From Hypomesus transpacificus (Eukaryota > Chordata > Actinopteri > Osmeriformes > Osmeridae), in NCBI RefSeq assembly GCF_021917145.1, contig NW_025813707.1, forward strand, positions 372,001 to 436,000: a stretch of 64,000 nt of DNA, in the 5' to 3' direction. Shown here in pieces: positions 22,870-35,178 of this stretch; within the stretch, counting starts at the first letter, position 1; each line of letters opens with the position of its first letter. The translations under genes and the position numbers were made by a program. The notes below the pieces were generated by a model that saw only the letters and a list, made by a program, of their open reading frames with translations, ran no database searches and had not been told where the DNA came from.

Positions 22870-23390
22870 ATACACATCAAAATCAGAATATGGTTTATTG
22901 ACTATGTATGTGAACAAACACAGAATTTACGGTGGCAGGAAGGGGCAAACAATAAACAGACGGATCTTAAAGTAAGTAAAAGTGCAAAAGTTTCACTATT
23001 TCTTAGAACTAAAATCTAAGAATAAAACAATTTAAATATTAAATATGTATAAAAATAAGAGTAAGACTGAGTAAGTACAATTTTGATAACATATCAGAAT
23101 CAGAATCAGAAGGATTTTATTCACCATGAATGTTTGCACAAACAAGGAATTTACTTTGGCAGGGAGGTGCATACATTAAACATATAGGAATATTGAAACT
23201 TAAATATGTGGACTAACTATACAAAAGGAGCAAAGTCTAGCTAATACTAAGGGGGGTCTAGCTAATACTAAGGGAAATAAAAATTCAGCTGGGAGAGCTT
23301 TTCCTGGAGCAGGGCGGGGATGATGGTGTTGAAGGCAGAGCTGAAGTCCACAAACAGGATCCTGGCATAGGATACTGGGGAGTCCAGACG
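22870..23390 (-). mobile_element. Rex1-type LINE, 3' portion
   Basis: Minus strand carries RT motif A ([17 protein letters not shown], about 23300-23385) followed by a 3' UTR-like stretch. Twice (about 22880 and 23098) there is the ATCAGAATCAGAAGG-type, TTTATT-containing tail typical of CR1/Rex1 LINE ends. Part of the RT after motif A is deleted. This piece joins the RT at 25846-26907 across the hAT insertion. Confidence 0.8.
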
Positions 23391-23398
23391 CTGTAGGG

Positions 23399-25837
23399 CA
23401 GTGGTCACCAACCTTTTTAGGCCAAAGATCACCGACCTTTGCCTTGGTGACCCGAAGATCTACCTATTGAGGCGTTGAGAGACAGAACAGACTCCAGACT
23501 GAACTTACAACTTAACTTTATATTTGGCCTTATTGTAATTGAATGAAATCAAACACTTTGTGAACAATATGAACAAGAAAAAACACTTTTGCAATGAGCA
23601 GGCTGGATATGAACGGTTTTATTTATAAACTGAAGTTACAACACAACACTGACAAATTTCTCATGTGACAAGTCAGTGTGATGGCTGTGACTGAACACTG
23701 TCTGTGAGTGCCTTGTAGTTTGGCTCATAAGCAGAGACAGCCAGTCTGAGGCAGTCTGTGAGGTGTCTGTCAGTAAGCCGGCTCCTGTACTTGGATTTGG
23801 TGATTTTCATCTGTGAAAATGCCATTTCACAGAGGTAGGTCGATCCAAAGTAGGCACTCACTTTTAGTGCACATGCACTGAGGAGAGGAAACTTCTCTCG
23901 GCTGACAAGTCCCCAAAAGTCACTGTCCCTTGACCTGGCTTTCAGCTCAATGTCATTTTGCAAATCAAGCATCTCCATGTCCACTCCACTTGGCAAAGCA
24001 AATGCTTTCTCGAATTGGTCTGCAACCTCCTCTGTATTAATAGGCAGGAATGGGTTTGAAAGAAATGCAGCAATATCCTTCATGATTTCTAACTCACCAA
24101 AACGTCGACTGAACTCCGCTGCCAGTTTGTCCAGGTGCACACAGTACTGCTCAGGGTGAAAGTCAGAAGAGTCTTTGATGGACTGTGACATTTTTTCCAG
24201 GTTTGTAAAGTGTGTCAGCGTCCCTTTCCTCAGATTCGTGGTCCAGACACAGAGTTTGGCCTTGAACGCATTCACTGCGCTGATCATGTGGAGGAGGTGC
24301 CGGTCTTTTCCCTGGAGTTCGTGGTTGAGCGAGTTCAGTTTTCCGGTTAGGTCCGTCAGAAACCCCAGGTCCAGTAGCCACGCATCCGTTGAAAGTTCCT
24401 CGTGCTCCTCGTTCCTTTTCGACAGAAACGTCTTAATCTCAGGCAGCAAGTCAACAAATCGCTGCAGCACTTTTCCGCGACTCAACCACCTGACATCAGC
24501 ATGCAGAAGCAGGTCTCCATACGCCGAATCGAGCTCATCCAATAACGCCTTGAATAAGCGATGCTGAAGCGCTTTTGCTCGAATCGAGTTTACCACTTTG
24601 ACCACCAGTGACATGACATGAGAAAAGTCCACAACTTTCCCAGCCAAGGCTTGCTGATGAATCACACAGTGATACTTCATGAAGTCGGGGAAATCCGGAT
24701 CATTACGGCACAGTGCTATAAAACCAGCGTGCACACCGCACATTGCCGGTGCCCCATCGGTAGTGATTGCCACCAGTTTCTGAATGGGGATGTTCTTTTC
24801 ACGGACATAGCTTTTAAAAACGTTGTAAATATCCTCACCTCTCGTTCTCTCTTTTAATTGGAGAAGAGTGAGGAAGTCCTCCTTTGTTGTAAAGTCCTGG
24901 AAAGCCATTCTGACAAATACAACAAGCTGAGCCGTGTCCATTACATCCAGCGATTCATCAAACTGCAGTGAAAAATATTCACAGAGTGACAAGTCCTCCA
25001 ACACCTGTTGACCAACGTTATCCGACAGTAACTCGATCCTTCGTGTCACTGTTGTAGGACCAAGAGGCACAGCACGGAATGCAGCTTTTATGTCCTCTTT
25101 GTTTTTGAAGGTGCTGCAAACAGTCTCTGCGGTGACGGTCAATAGTTCCTTAAACAAATCCCCATCTGTAAAAGGTCTCTTGTGTTTAGCCAAAATGTGG
25201 CTAATACGAAATGACGCCTCAGTTGCAGCCTTACTTTGAGACGTAGGTTGTGAGAAAAGCGACTGTTGAGCCTTCAACTCCACTTTCAGCTCCTGAACTT
25301 TTTTGGCGCGGATTGCGCTCTTTGGTGGATAGCAGTCTTTGAATTTCGGATGGTTAGTGTTGTGGTGCCGCTCCAAATTCCCTCGCTTAGACAGTGCCTG
25401 TGGCTGGTGGCACAACATACACACACTCTTGTCTTTTACCAAGGTAAAGATGAATTCCTCCTCCCATTCATGATGGAAACTGTAGTTTTTCGCCCTCTTT
25501 CGTGGTGCCTCTGCCATGCTTGCTAACACTATGTGGACAACACGGCCGGGTAAATAAACAAACCAACGGCAACCACGCCCACAGGTATCCTGGGATAGCA
25601 GGTCTCTCAAAGGTCGTCTTCGGGAAAAAACGCCCATTTATTCTGTCGGTGAATTGCTTTGCAACACGCACAGGCCAATATGCAAATCCAGGTACAAGAG
25701 AACGCGCGTTCAGTTTAAGAATCCTCCGCGTTCATGAATTAGTCGGAGATCAGTATTTCTGAAATTATTTTGGAGATCGACAGGGAAAGTCTCCGAGATC
25801 GACACGTCGATCGCGATCGACAGGTTGGCGACTTCTG
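23399..25837 (-). mobile_element. complete hAT transposon with 8-bp target duplication
   Basis: The outer ends CAGTGGTCACCAACC (left) and CAGAAGTCGCCAACC (right, reverse complement) form short imperfect inverted repeats. Both sides carry the identical 8-mer CTGTAGGG (23391-23398 and 25838-25845). It interrupts a Rex1-type LINE reading frame precisely. Length is 2439 bp with one transposase gene. Confidence 0.95.
23673..25517 (-). CDS. hAT transposase, intact (GTF2IRD2/ZBED5-like)
   Basis: A 614-residue transposase without stops or shifts. I start at MAEAPRKRAKNYSF (25517); the frame is open 40 codons further upstream, but that part lacks family features. Domains: a zinc-finger module near residues 30-70 (CMLCHQPQALSKRGNLERHH), a catalytic RNase H-like core (FDESLDVMDTAQLVVFVRM, TTDGAPAMCG, CVIHQQALAG, ADVRWLSRGKVLQRF) and a C-terminal hAT dimerisation region (STYLCEMAFSQMK, KSKYRSRLTDRHL). 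It cuts and pastes the host element. The same architecture was domesticated in vertebrate GTF2IRD2, ZBED5 and FAM200-like genes, but here the inverted ends and target duplication show it is still a transposon. Confidence 0.92.
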   Translation of the reverse strand: MAEAPRKRAKNYSFHHEWEEEFIFTLVKDKSVCMLCHQPQALSKRGNLERHHNTNHPKFKDCYPPKSAIRAKKVQELKVELKAQQSLFSQPTSQSKAATEASFRISHILAKHKRPFTDGDLFKELLTVTAETVCSTFKNKEDIKAAFRAVPLGPTTVTRRIELLSDNVGQQVLEDLSLCEYFSLQFDESLDVMDTAQLVVFVRMAFQDFTTKEDFLTLLQLKERTRGEDIYNVFKSYVREKNIPIQKLVAITTDGAPAMCGVHAGFIALCRNDPDFPDFMKYHCVIHQQALAGKVVDFSHVMSLVVKVVNSIRAKALQHRLFKALLDELDSAYGDLLLHADVRWLSRGKVLQRFVDLLPEIKTFLSKRNEEHEELSTDAWLLDLGFLTDLTGKLNSLNHELQGKDRHLLHMISAVNAFKAKLCVWTTNLRKGTLTHFTNLEKMSQSIKDSSDFHPEQYCVHLDKLAAEFSRRFGELEIMKDIAAFLSNPFLPINTEEVADQFEKAFALPSGVDMEMLDLQNDIELKARSRDSDFWGLVSREKFPLLSACALKVSAYFGSTYLCEMAFSQMKITKSKYRSRLTDRHLTDCLRLAVSAYEPNYKALTDSVQSQPSH

Positions 25838-25845
25838 CTGTAGGG

Positions 25846-26907
25846 TGAAGTGGAGGTCCATGTTAACGGCATCATTCACCGACCTGTTGGCTCTGTAGGC
25901 AAACTGCAGTGGGTCCAGGATGGGGTCTGTGATGGATTTGAGGTGTGCCAGCACAAGGCGCTCAAAAGACTTCATTACCACAGAGGTCAGGGCGACGGGT
26001 CTGTAGTCATTAAGTCCTGTTGGCCTTGGCTTTTTGGCCACAGGGATGATGGTGGAGGACTTGAGACAGGCTGGCACATGGCATGTCTCCAGGGAGGTGT
26101 TGAAGATGTTTGTAAACACAGGAGACAGCTGGTCAGCGCAGTGCTTGAGGGTGGCAGGAGAGACAGAGTCCGGCCCAGCTGCTTTGCGGGGGTTCTGTCT
26201 CTTGAAAAGTCTGTTAACTTCACCCACCTGAATGGAGAGGGTCGTCACAGTAGTGGGGGGGGGGGGGGGAGGCCTCACGGGTGGAAAGGGGTTGTTCAGG
26301 ACTGTCCAATTGTCTTTCAAATCTACAGTAGAACTCATTCAGGTCGTTGGCCAGGCGGGAGTCGTTAGTGGAGTGGGTGGCTCTGGGCTTGAAGTTGATG
26401 ATCTGCCTGAGGCCTCTCCAGACAGAAGCAGAGTCGTTAGCAGAGAACTGACGTTCCAGTCTCTGCGAGTACAGTCGTTTAGCCTCTCTCGCCGCCTTGC
26501 TAAACCTGTTCTTCGACTCCTTGAATCTGTCCCTGTCCCCCACTCCTAAACGCGGCCTCCTTGTCCAGCCTCAGCCTTCTGAGTTTAGCTGTAAACCAAG
26601 GTCTGTCGTTGTTGTAGCTCACCCTCGTGCGTGTTGGTATACAGCAGTCCTCACAGAAGCTGATGTATGATGTCACAGCCTCCGTGAGCTCATCCAAACT
26701 ATTGGTAGCAGTCATGAACATGTCCCAGTTAGTACAGTCCAAGGTCTGAGTGACCCAGTGCTGCTCGGGGAACCGCATGGTATGCTTTACTGATAGTAGA
26801 GTAGCAATGATCCAAAGTGTTCTCTTCTCTGGTAGGGCATTTGATGAATTGTCTGTATTTAGGGAGTTCTTGAGTGAGATTGCCTTTGTAAAAGTCGCCT
26901 AGCACAA
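25846..26907 (-). pseudogene. Rex1-type LINE: endonuclease end and RT 5' half
   Basis: Continues the LINE between the ERV-C LTR and the hAT. It reads IVLGDFYKGNLTQ (end of the AP endonuclease) and TREENTLDHCYSTI, then the linker with RPWFTAKLRRLR, then RT pieces [40 protein letters not shown] and [16 protein letters not shown]. Frame breaks occur near 26230-26340 and 26500-26540, and a G-run (26256-26268) is one likely cause. The first residue after the ERV-C LTR junction (26907/26908) is in the middle of the endonuclease, so the ERV entered this LINE. Confidence 0.85.
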
Positions 26908-27388
26908 TGTTAAGATAATTTCTCAAGTAATGCACAGAGTCGTCGGATTCAATGAAAGTACAATAGTTTAATGCTTGCCAGCAAGGAGTCTGATCGCAAA
27001 ACAAAGTTTGTCTGCTAGCATGTTGTGCTAGCTAGCTAATTAAACACAAGCGCTCTTTACAGTCATTGGTTAGGACAAAGGCATGCAAATGTTCCATGGC
27101 TCTTCTTCATTGGCTCCTTGCGTAGACCTGGTGCGAGTGTGTGCGTGTTTGTGCCATTTGACCCCTGTAAGCTTGACCACATGATTCACCCAACACAGAT
27201 AAGGCCAGACATCTTTTATGGCCTCTCCAGTAAGAGAGAGTGGTCAGCCCAGGTCTCCTTGTTTACATATGCCTCGTGTTACCCAAAGTTAAGATTTGGG
27301 GGTAGGCCTCTCTCTACACACAAGGAATGCTGAACACAGAATCATTCTTATACAGGATAAATGTGTTACATCTTCAATTTCTCCAACA
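26908..27388 (-). repeat. ERV-C 3' LTR
   Basis: Starts TGTTAAGATAATT and ends CTCCAACA, 481 bp, with an ATTAAA signal on the minus strand. Directly beyond it (27389 on) the minus strand has a purine-rich AGGAGGAATA, the expected polypurine tract. About 2-3% different from the 5' copy over the shared 337 bp by eye, plus a 6-bp indel. Confidence 0.85.
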
Positions 27389-29089
27389 TATTCCTCCTGT
27401 TTATCCTGAATAAAATGTATTATTCCAAAGCCACGCCTACACACAGTCAATACAATCAAAAATACATAAAATCCAAATAATTCATAAAAATCTAAAATGT
27501 TTAATATTCAATAAGACTATACAGCATTAGTCTAGTAGTGTGAATGCTTGAACATGACGGAAGCCCATGGTATTGGGTAAAACCCGTCATCACGCAGCAG
27601 AATGGTCATTTGACGTCTGTTGCATTCACCAGCAGACCTTCATCTCAGATCTCATTCAACACCAAAATCAAATAGAAACAAAGATTGCAACAAAGAAATC
27701 AATACAGAAATAGGATATTAGAACATGCCTACTTGTTGTCAACATGGTCATCTCTAAAACCATCAAACATTCAGTAGACTGTCAGTCAGGTTTTTCTAAG
27801 ACAGGCCCTGATTGTGCTCTTCCTCTCCAGGTTAGGTGATAAGCATTTCTCTCCAAGTCAGGGAGTCATAAACCTCAGTTAACCAAACAAAAGCCTGTTT
27901 AACCCTTAAATCACCCTAGATTTTTTCTCCAGATGTACTACCTCAGTCAAACTTATTTCCATTTTATAGATGGCAAAACAATCTCCCCCGAAGGTGATCT
28001 CCTACAAAGCAGTCAGGACTTAAGATCAACAGACATTTCTTTCCAGCCTACAGCTAACTCTTTTACAACCTTTGCATGATAAGACACATCACTTTGGCAC
28101 AAATCCTGAAATCTCATTACATGTTGTCAATTTCTGTTTCTTTACAAATTAATATCAATTTTCTGTAGTAGAACCAAGTTTCTCGAAAATTAAACATGAA
28201 GCTTTAATGCAATTCCCAAGTAATACTTCATCAAGTCACATAAATGAAACAGCATTGTTATCGCCTCTTCCGACAGTCTATAACTGTTCTCAAAACATTC
28301 AAACTTCTGCCCTGGAACATAACAAATCAACTGGAACATCTTTACGTAACTGGTAGAACGTATCATGATAGGAGTGTTTGTACCTAAATTTTATTCCACA
28401 AAAAAGTTTCTCACTTATCTCAAGATTAAAACTTCACTTCTGAATCTATTTAACATTTGCATTGTTATCAATGAAACAGTTAAATCTTTACTTCCATAGT
28501 CATAGCACCATTCAGAATTGTTTATACGTTTTTCAACATAAAAACGGAATGTCATCCCCAAGACAATTCCCCTTGTTTCTCAAAGTGAAAAAAACTGAAA
28601 CGGATGCCATGATTGTGTGCATGGTGAATGTGTAATCTTCTCATAGAAAATGTTGTCTGTACTATAGGCAACCTCAACGCACTGTACTATAGGCACAGCA
28701 CGGAGTTTTCCTTTATTTGACGTCAAACAAAATGCACGCTTGACTCTCGTGTACCATGCCATCCTCTCTGAAACTTGCCAGGAATGACCCCGTTCACCTT
28801 GGGTCATTTTCCAGGACTTAACGTGTCAAATCGGTCACCACAATCCAGTCTCCTTAGGTCAGGGACCTGTCACTGGATTGAGACATCATCTCTCCTGTCT
28901 GCGAATTTCAGAAGAAGTAGACTACACAGTAATTAACATTACATTCTCACAGAAGTCAATTGAAAGCAACTGACTCGTCATTGGTCCATTCCTGAATCTT
29001 TACATTTCTTTAGCTCAATAAGGTTCATGCATATTATGTTCTCTCTCAAATAAAGTATGCAAAAAAAAGTTTTTTCTTAAAGTTTTTTT
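27389..29089. other. ERV-C interior, no readable gene
   Basis: AT-rich sequence between the 3' LTR and the pol remnants, where env would be expected. No env motif (CX6CC, furin site, anchor) could be found, so env is deleted or decayed beyond recognition. Confidence 0.5.
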
Positions 29090-29407
29090 TTAATAGTTTG
29101 CAAATCCATATGCTGTGAACACTCTTTCATTATCACTCCCTCCTGTTGAGACATGATTAATCTCATGGCTCAATATTATAGCATAACGAAATAGATTCTT
29201 CAGTAACATAAGTTCCTCCTGTGAATTTAAACAACCCATCATTTTGATGACATTTCTTGCATATCCCTTACATTGTACCTTTCTTAATGTTAAGACAGAC
29301 CTGTATGGCTGCCTCTTTTGCTGCCATATCTGCTTTAGCATTCCCAGAAAAATAAAATCAATGTTATCAGTATGAACTTCTTGTAGAGATCCATTCCAAC
29401 CACACAT
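29090..29407 (-). pseudogene. pol: ERV-C RNase H end and integrase N-terminus
   Basis: One minus frame contains GNAKADMAAKEAA (RNase H C-terminal catalytic Asp region; 29280-29345, partly out of frame with its neighbour) and then LLKNLFRYAIILSHEINHVSTGG-like sequence, which matches the first histidine pair of the integrase zinc finger. It ends at 29090 and the catalytic core is not found downstream. Confidence 0.65.
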
Positions 29408-29819
29408 TTTCTGTCAGTAAATACAGTTCCTAATACTAGTTTGTTTTGCTCATCTCAGCAGTGTTGTCTTTATCTGTCCTATTGTTTCCACTAGTGGCAT
29501 CATACAGGAGCAATCACCTTTTCAAACCATTGTATAGGGAAGACTATTATGAATATTAACAACAGTAAGCTAAATATGGTACCACAGATGTCACAATACT
29601 ACGGACGAGGAAATAAGTCACCCATCTACCTTTTCTACCTTTCCCTGCTTACTGTCTCCTATCTTTTAAGCCTATTTAGTCTACACCCTATGTCTCTGTT
29701 GGCCGTTGATTTCTTCACTGAGTTTGAGACGCGTCGTTCTTTAAGAGAATGACTCCCCTTTGTAGTCAGACTTGTGCCTCAAGACTGTGGTGAGTAACTA
29801 ATCTGTCCCTGTATCAATG

Positions 29820-29995
29820 TCCTCTTACAATGTGACAAATGCATCCAAGACGTCTTCTCTGCTATTTTGACTGCAGTGGGTGTGGTGAGTAGTACCTGAT
29901 ACGGTCCCTCCCACCTGGGCTGGACCAGTTCTTTCTCTTAATAACTTTAATCAATACCCAATCTCCTGGTTTGACTCATTCACTCTTTGGTTTAC
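29820..29995 (-). pseudogene. pol: integrase C-terminal fragment
   Basis: Minus-strand pieces [12 protein letters not shown] and, one frame over, [18 protein letters not shown] are typical of the SH3-like C-terminus of gamma-type retroviral integrases. It lies upstream (minus-strand sense) of the RNase H remnant at 29.3 kb, so order is not collinear with a normal pol. Confidence 0.7.
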
Positions 29996-30825
29996 TGCTT
30001 CACCTGGAACAGAATTTAGCAGAAGAAATCTCTTTTCTAGTTAGCATTTTGTATAAAATCGGTTAACTTTTTGATCCACCTCTTCAGGAACTTGGACTAC
30101 TTCTAGTAGAACCAACACAAGTTCTTCAGAATTCTTATCTTTCCAGGTGATCATTGCCCTATTTATCCATTGTTGAGCAAACATATATAACAAGACAATA
30201 CCTCGTCATTTGATATTAAACTCCTGTTACTTATATCCAGAAATCTGTTTCTTTGTTCCCTTTTAATCAAAATCAACTGTTAGTCTAATTTCTTTCACTG
30301 CAAAAACCTTTTCTTTCTTTCAAACCCGGTAAGTTTAAGACCTATATCATTTTAGATTCTCTGTTTAACCAAATCACACCTCTTTTTGTCAAAGATATGA
30401 TAAAACCATTGTCATTATCTCAAACTAGAATTTAATCTGTATGTTTCTCAAATGAAAATATAGACCACATAATGTTCCCAATGTAGCTTTTAACAAAAAA
30501 AAATTCCAACTATATTTTCTATAAAGGTCAGATAGGTGGAACTTCATAACTTGGTTTGGCTGCAGTCCAAAACAAGCTAATTAGCACAAACCATCATTAC
30601 CACAATCTATCAGACTTAATGAGTCTTCCCAAATTATTTCAGAACAAAGGTTATAATAACCCTCCTTATGCACTAATACCATTTATTAATACAACCTTAT
30701 CACAGCCTAACTGTTTATCCCAAACATTGTGTCAGGCTCTTGATAAAACATTAAAATAAAACATAAGTCAAATTACAATCAAACTCAAAATGAAAGTAAA
30801 TTGTAATAATTTTCTCTTTTTCATT

Positions 30826-31357
30826 TGTTGGAGGCTCAAAAGTGGTTCTTAATGGTGTAAGAATTAACAGGCTTGGAGTCGAGGAAGTTGATTACAAAGG
30901 CTTTCGTCTTTATTGCATAGGCTCTTGGGAACACACGCGGAACTTCTCTAGCCAGAGAAGTCTGACATGTAATCATAGACAAGTACTTTTATACAGTCCT
31001 ACCCACGTCACACAAATATCTTGGCACCATTCAGACAACACATACTTGTTCAAGCTAAACAGATGTATCCGCTCTATTTGTTGGGTTGCTATGATACCAG
31101 GGTCGTCCTAACTAGGGGAACACGCTGTTAGGTCATCCTGACCTGGCTTTCTGATGGTAAGAACATTCTAACGGGAGGGGTGAGTGAATCACAAAGAAGT
31201 TGTTGTCCCATACCCGAATATGGGACAACAACATCATGTCTCAACTTTAAACTATTTCCTTACTAGGGCTGTTTCTCAGCCTTAGCTGACCTCTGTCCTG
31301 GGCTACTCCCTGCACGTACCACCTCACCCTCACATAGGCCCAAAAAAGACCCCAACA
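30826..31357 (-). repeat. ERV-B 3' LTR
   Basis: Begins TGTTGGAGG and ends CCCCAACA. On the minus strand it has an AATAAA signal (30909-30914). The adjacent polypurine tract (AAGGGGGG, complement of 31360-31367) confirms minus orientation. Confidence 0.93.
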
Positions 31358-32090
31358 TACCCCCCTTATGTGAACCAATCATTTACATACTACGTCAACA
31401 ATCTATTTTTGGGTAACTTTTAAAACATTTAAACATTGAAAAAAAAAAACCTTCCAGAAGAAACAATTTCTTTTAATTTTGATTTATAGTTGAGTATATG
31501 GTTAAGTAATAAGCTAGTGTTTGTCTGTCGTGGAGCTGTCCAGATTGATGTTGTGTAAACAAGGTGCCCAGTCTTAAGGAAACCTTGGTTCAGTCTACTC
31601 ATATGGTTGTAAACCTGCAATATGTGTGAGTATATAACCTTCCTTCTGACGTGATAAGTACTCCCGATCCTCAAACACAGTTTCACAAAAACACGATGGT
31701 ATACGATCAAACATTAAGTCCACATATAAATTTTACAACAACATATGCAGTGCCCAAATATCTGTTCAGAATTGCCTTTGTTCCTCTGTATTATTAGATC
31801 CTGGAGTAAAACTCCCCCTGGCTTGCTAGGCCATGTTCTTTTTGGGGAGAAACCATGGATGATTCAACATAAATGGGTTTGGGAGGGCAGTCCTCCTCAA
31901 ACCTACACTGATTAATACACAGATCACTGAGTCACATATACATCACTCAATTATACATAATAAAACAGAAATTAAACTCATAAAACAAACAAAATTATGT
32001 GCTTGGTATACTCATTGAGTGATGTTCCACGACCTCGAAGCGGCTCGATTGATTTGGCAACGCCTGGTGTGGCCTGGTTTGGAACATCAT
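31358..32090 (-). other. ERV-B 3' untranslated region
   Basis: From the stop of the envelope TM remnant to the polypurine tract (31358-31367). No coding sequence recognised. Confidence 0.6.
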
Positions 32091-32915
32091 TCAGCCACTT
32101 TGACCCTCCGCTCCCTGACCCCCCTTGCTCCATGCTGGGACAGAGTACAAGTCCGGGGCAGAAAGCCTGTTTTTAAGAGGAAAAAGAGTATGTGAGTCAT
32201 CCGACTCCTGCTTCTTAGCTACAATGGGGAAGGCATAGTGGGTTTTGACACAAGACCGGAAAATGGGTATGCAACAGCAGAGAATCAATACAATGGCCAA
32301 TAAGGTTAGCAGCACAGCTATCCCTATCCTTACCCAGCTAAACCCCCAATCTCCCAAGCTCTGTCTCATCATCTCAAACCATTCAGTTTTGTGTCCAGCA
32401 TTATCCATCACCTCCTGTCTCAGTTCTTTTAAATCAGAGCTTGTGAAAATCTTCCTGTAGGTGCAGTGTTGTTTGGTATGAATGTGCAACATACCTGTCC
32501 AATCAGAGTGCAAACCCCCCCACGCTCTGCCAGCAGCCAGTCCAATACCTGTCGATTCTGCCAGGTCATTGCTGATGTTGATGACAGCTGCTGGCCCAGG
32601 GCGGTGAGAGCCTCGTCTGTATAGTTAATGAAGCGCTGCTGATTATAATACAGGTAATTGATCCATTCAGTGTTCTTATTTACCGTTATCCAGGGTAAGA
32701 TGGACTCAAACCCATGAAGCCACCTAATTTCTAGCTTTAAAATCATTGGGCACCCCCCTTGGCTGACCTATGGCATCGATAGTTACATCAGACGTGAAAG
32801 CCCGCCTCTTGCGAGGAGTCTCCTCGAGTTTCTCTGCTGTTTGGTTTAGTTTGAAGTGGATCACCTGGGTGACGGCTTGTGCTATACATATTGCAATGAA
32901 CTCTGCTTTGCTCCC
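32091..32915 (-). pseudogene. env: ERV-B envelope: SU end and transmembrane subunit
   Basis: A furin-type cleavage motif RKRR lies at 32802-32813, preceded by an N-glycosylation-type NQT. Downstream, 32429-32746 holds a TM ectodomain with a CX6CC motif (CTLIGQVCC) and the preceding LAERGG-type segment characteristic of gamma/alpha-type class I envelopes. 32091-32513 holds a Trp-rich juxtamembrane part and a membrane anchor (IGIAVLLTLLAIVLILCCC) followed by a cytoplasmic tail of about 40-50 residues. Frame changes at about 32750 and 32460 break it, and most of SU is missing. Confidence 0.85.
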
Positions 32916-35178
32916 CCCTTCTCCTAAAACATCTCTTGTCAGCCCACTTACCTCTCCCTCACCGAGCAGTTTGCTCGGGAAGGGGATTCTGCGGTGTGGG
33001 GTCTATGGGGTCTGCCAGGATCGTCCCCTGCTCGCTCAGCTGCACGTCTTTTAGCGGCTGCACGAGTGGGGCTGTTGGAGGTCGATGGTCTCTGGTGCAG
33101 GCCCTCTTTGGTTAACCTTCCCTGGCTCGACCCCTGGATCTGGATCTGGTTTTACCTTCTCCTGGAATTAGATGCAGTCCAGGAACAGGATACTTCTGTG
33201 GTCAGGGGAGAGTCTTATTGACTCTGTCATCATAATGGAGGTGAGTTTTATAGAAACCGGGACAGAGAGATGGATATATAGCCATAACAGCTTCAAACTT
33301 AGTGTGTTTAGTTTAGTCATAGCTTTTGTGAAACTCCATCAGAAACAACGTGGATGTAGTATATACATCACCAATCCCTATTTTCCTCTGCTACTCGCCA
33401 GTTGTTCTCCATGCACGGGCAGTGGACTCTGGTAGGTGTTAACTCAGAGCCAACAAACATCGTTAATGTCATCAATAAACCCTGGTTCTATCAACCTAAA
33501 CCACCTAGGCATTTGTTAACAATTACTTTAGTTTCACATTTCAAATGACAATATTGCTGTTGCATCCACCTCATGTGTCCCCGTTTCACTCACCCCCCTT
33601 CTTCCCAGTTGGAACGCAACCAGGAAGGGATTGTTGTTATCCGGCGGTTGAGTTTCATTTTCTGATCCCTCAACAGGGAGCAGGGGTTGAGTGACTGTTC
33701 GCCGTTGTCCAGGGTGGCTTGGTACCTTCGAGCCCTGGATTTGGTCCTTGGTCTTCAGCACAACCTTGACTTCTGAGGCACGAGCAGGAAGCTCTCAATC
33801 CTCAGTCTCAGGCCCAGTTGGAGGGCTGAGAGTTAACCAACGTAATTTGTGTGCTTTGCCTTTAGGACAGCACTGTCCTGTACTGTATCAGGGAAATCAG
33901 AGTCAATAGTTGTTATAGGTGTGACCAAGTTTGATGTGGGATTTATAACGGTGCTTCCAGATGGACCACATGGTTGACCCTTCAAACTGTGTTGTGGTCA
34001 TCGTTGCTCGTGACCCTGTGTTCAGGCAGTGTTTCTACACGGGGGTGTTGAATTTTCCCCCGGTCGCCTTTAGTGGAGACTCGGCCACCAGGCTGGATAC
34101 TGGTTGGTTTCTCCGAGGCTCGTTCTTTCCTCCTTCTCCTCCCCTACTTCCTACAAAACATTTTCAACAAAAAAGCTTTACCATAGTCTAAGGGTTAGAC
34201 TATCAAAATTATAGATGTTACTACTTAGGGTGTTTTTTGCTTGTCTATCAAATAAGTTATCAATTTAAAATTGCCTCTGTCTCTGAGACCATAGTTCAAA
34301 TTTTTCCTATCCCCCCTTCCCCCCATCGCATAGTTCATATCTATGCGATTCCTAAGGGATAGAAAAAATATGTTAGTCAGTGACAACCCAAATTCTTCAT
34401 ATTCCTTCACATATTTATAATATTTTTACCTCTTCTTTATATCTCCTGCTTTCAAGCAAAGTTTGGGGATATTTACTCAAACTTTAATAACTGTACCTGT
34501 TTTAGTCCTGTCCACCACAGCAAATCACTCAAACCACTGGGTTCCTGAAACAAAAATTGTCTACCGACAGGGTTAGTTCAGTCTTTCCAATGGCTAAGTT
34601 TCAAATTGGTTCTTAACTTCACAACCATGGGTGATAGGCAGATTTTCTGTGTACAGAGAAGCTTGAGTCTCTTGCTGTGGTCAAGAGGTCACGCAGCAGG
34701 TCTCGGACAATACACATATAGATAGGAGAATGTGCACTTTAACCTTTGGACAGAGCAACATGCAGAAAATAGTATAAACAATGACTGCACCACCTGTGCG
34801 TTGTTCTTCCTATGCCTTAAGTTGTGGAATGTCTACCGTTTAAGGACATGTTTTGGTGGTTACTATATTTGTATGGTCCAGCTCATATATAATGTCTATC
34901 TGAGAGACATGTTTCTCACTCATGCCTATCACTCTGTTGTGGACTGATGGTGTGATCCGAGCAGCTCGATTAATAAACGAAGTCAACTCTTTTTCATTGT
35001 GGTGCGTTCCTTGGCCCATCCTCCGACAGAATATCATCATAACCCATGGGTTAGGCCCATGCAGCAGGAAAAAATAGTGTTTAGCTGAATTTACAGTGGT
35101 GGATGCAGGCATTTCACTTATTTAGAGCATAACCAATCAAAGATGTTTTTTATTGTTTATGCAAGTATTTCCCATCAT
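32916..35178. other. ERV-B interior where pol and SU should be; nothing recognisable
   Basis: No protease, RT, RNase H or integrase motif found in any frame. Short open stretches on both strands show no family signature. Confidence 0.55.

Noticed and set aside
28580-28807. ERV-C env fragment (75 codons, minus)
   Set aside because: No cysteine pattern, cleavage site or anchor to support it.
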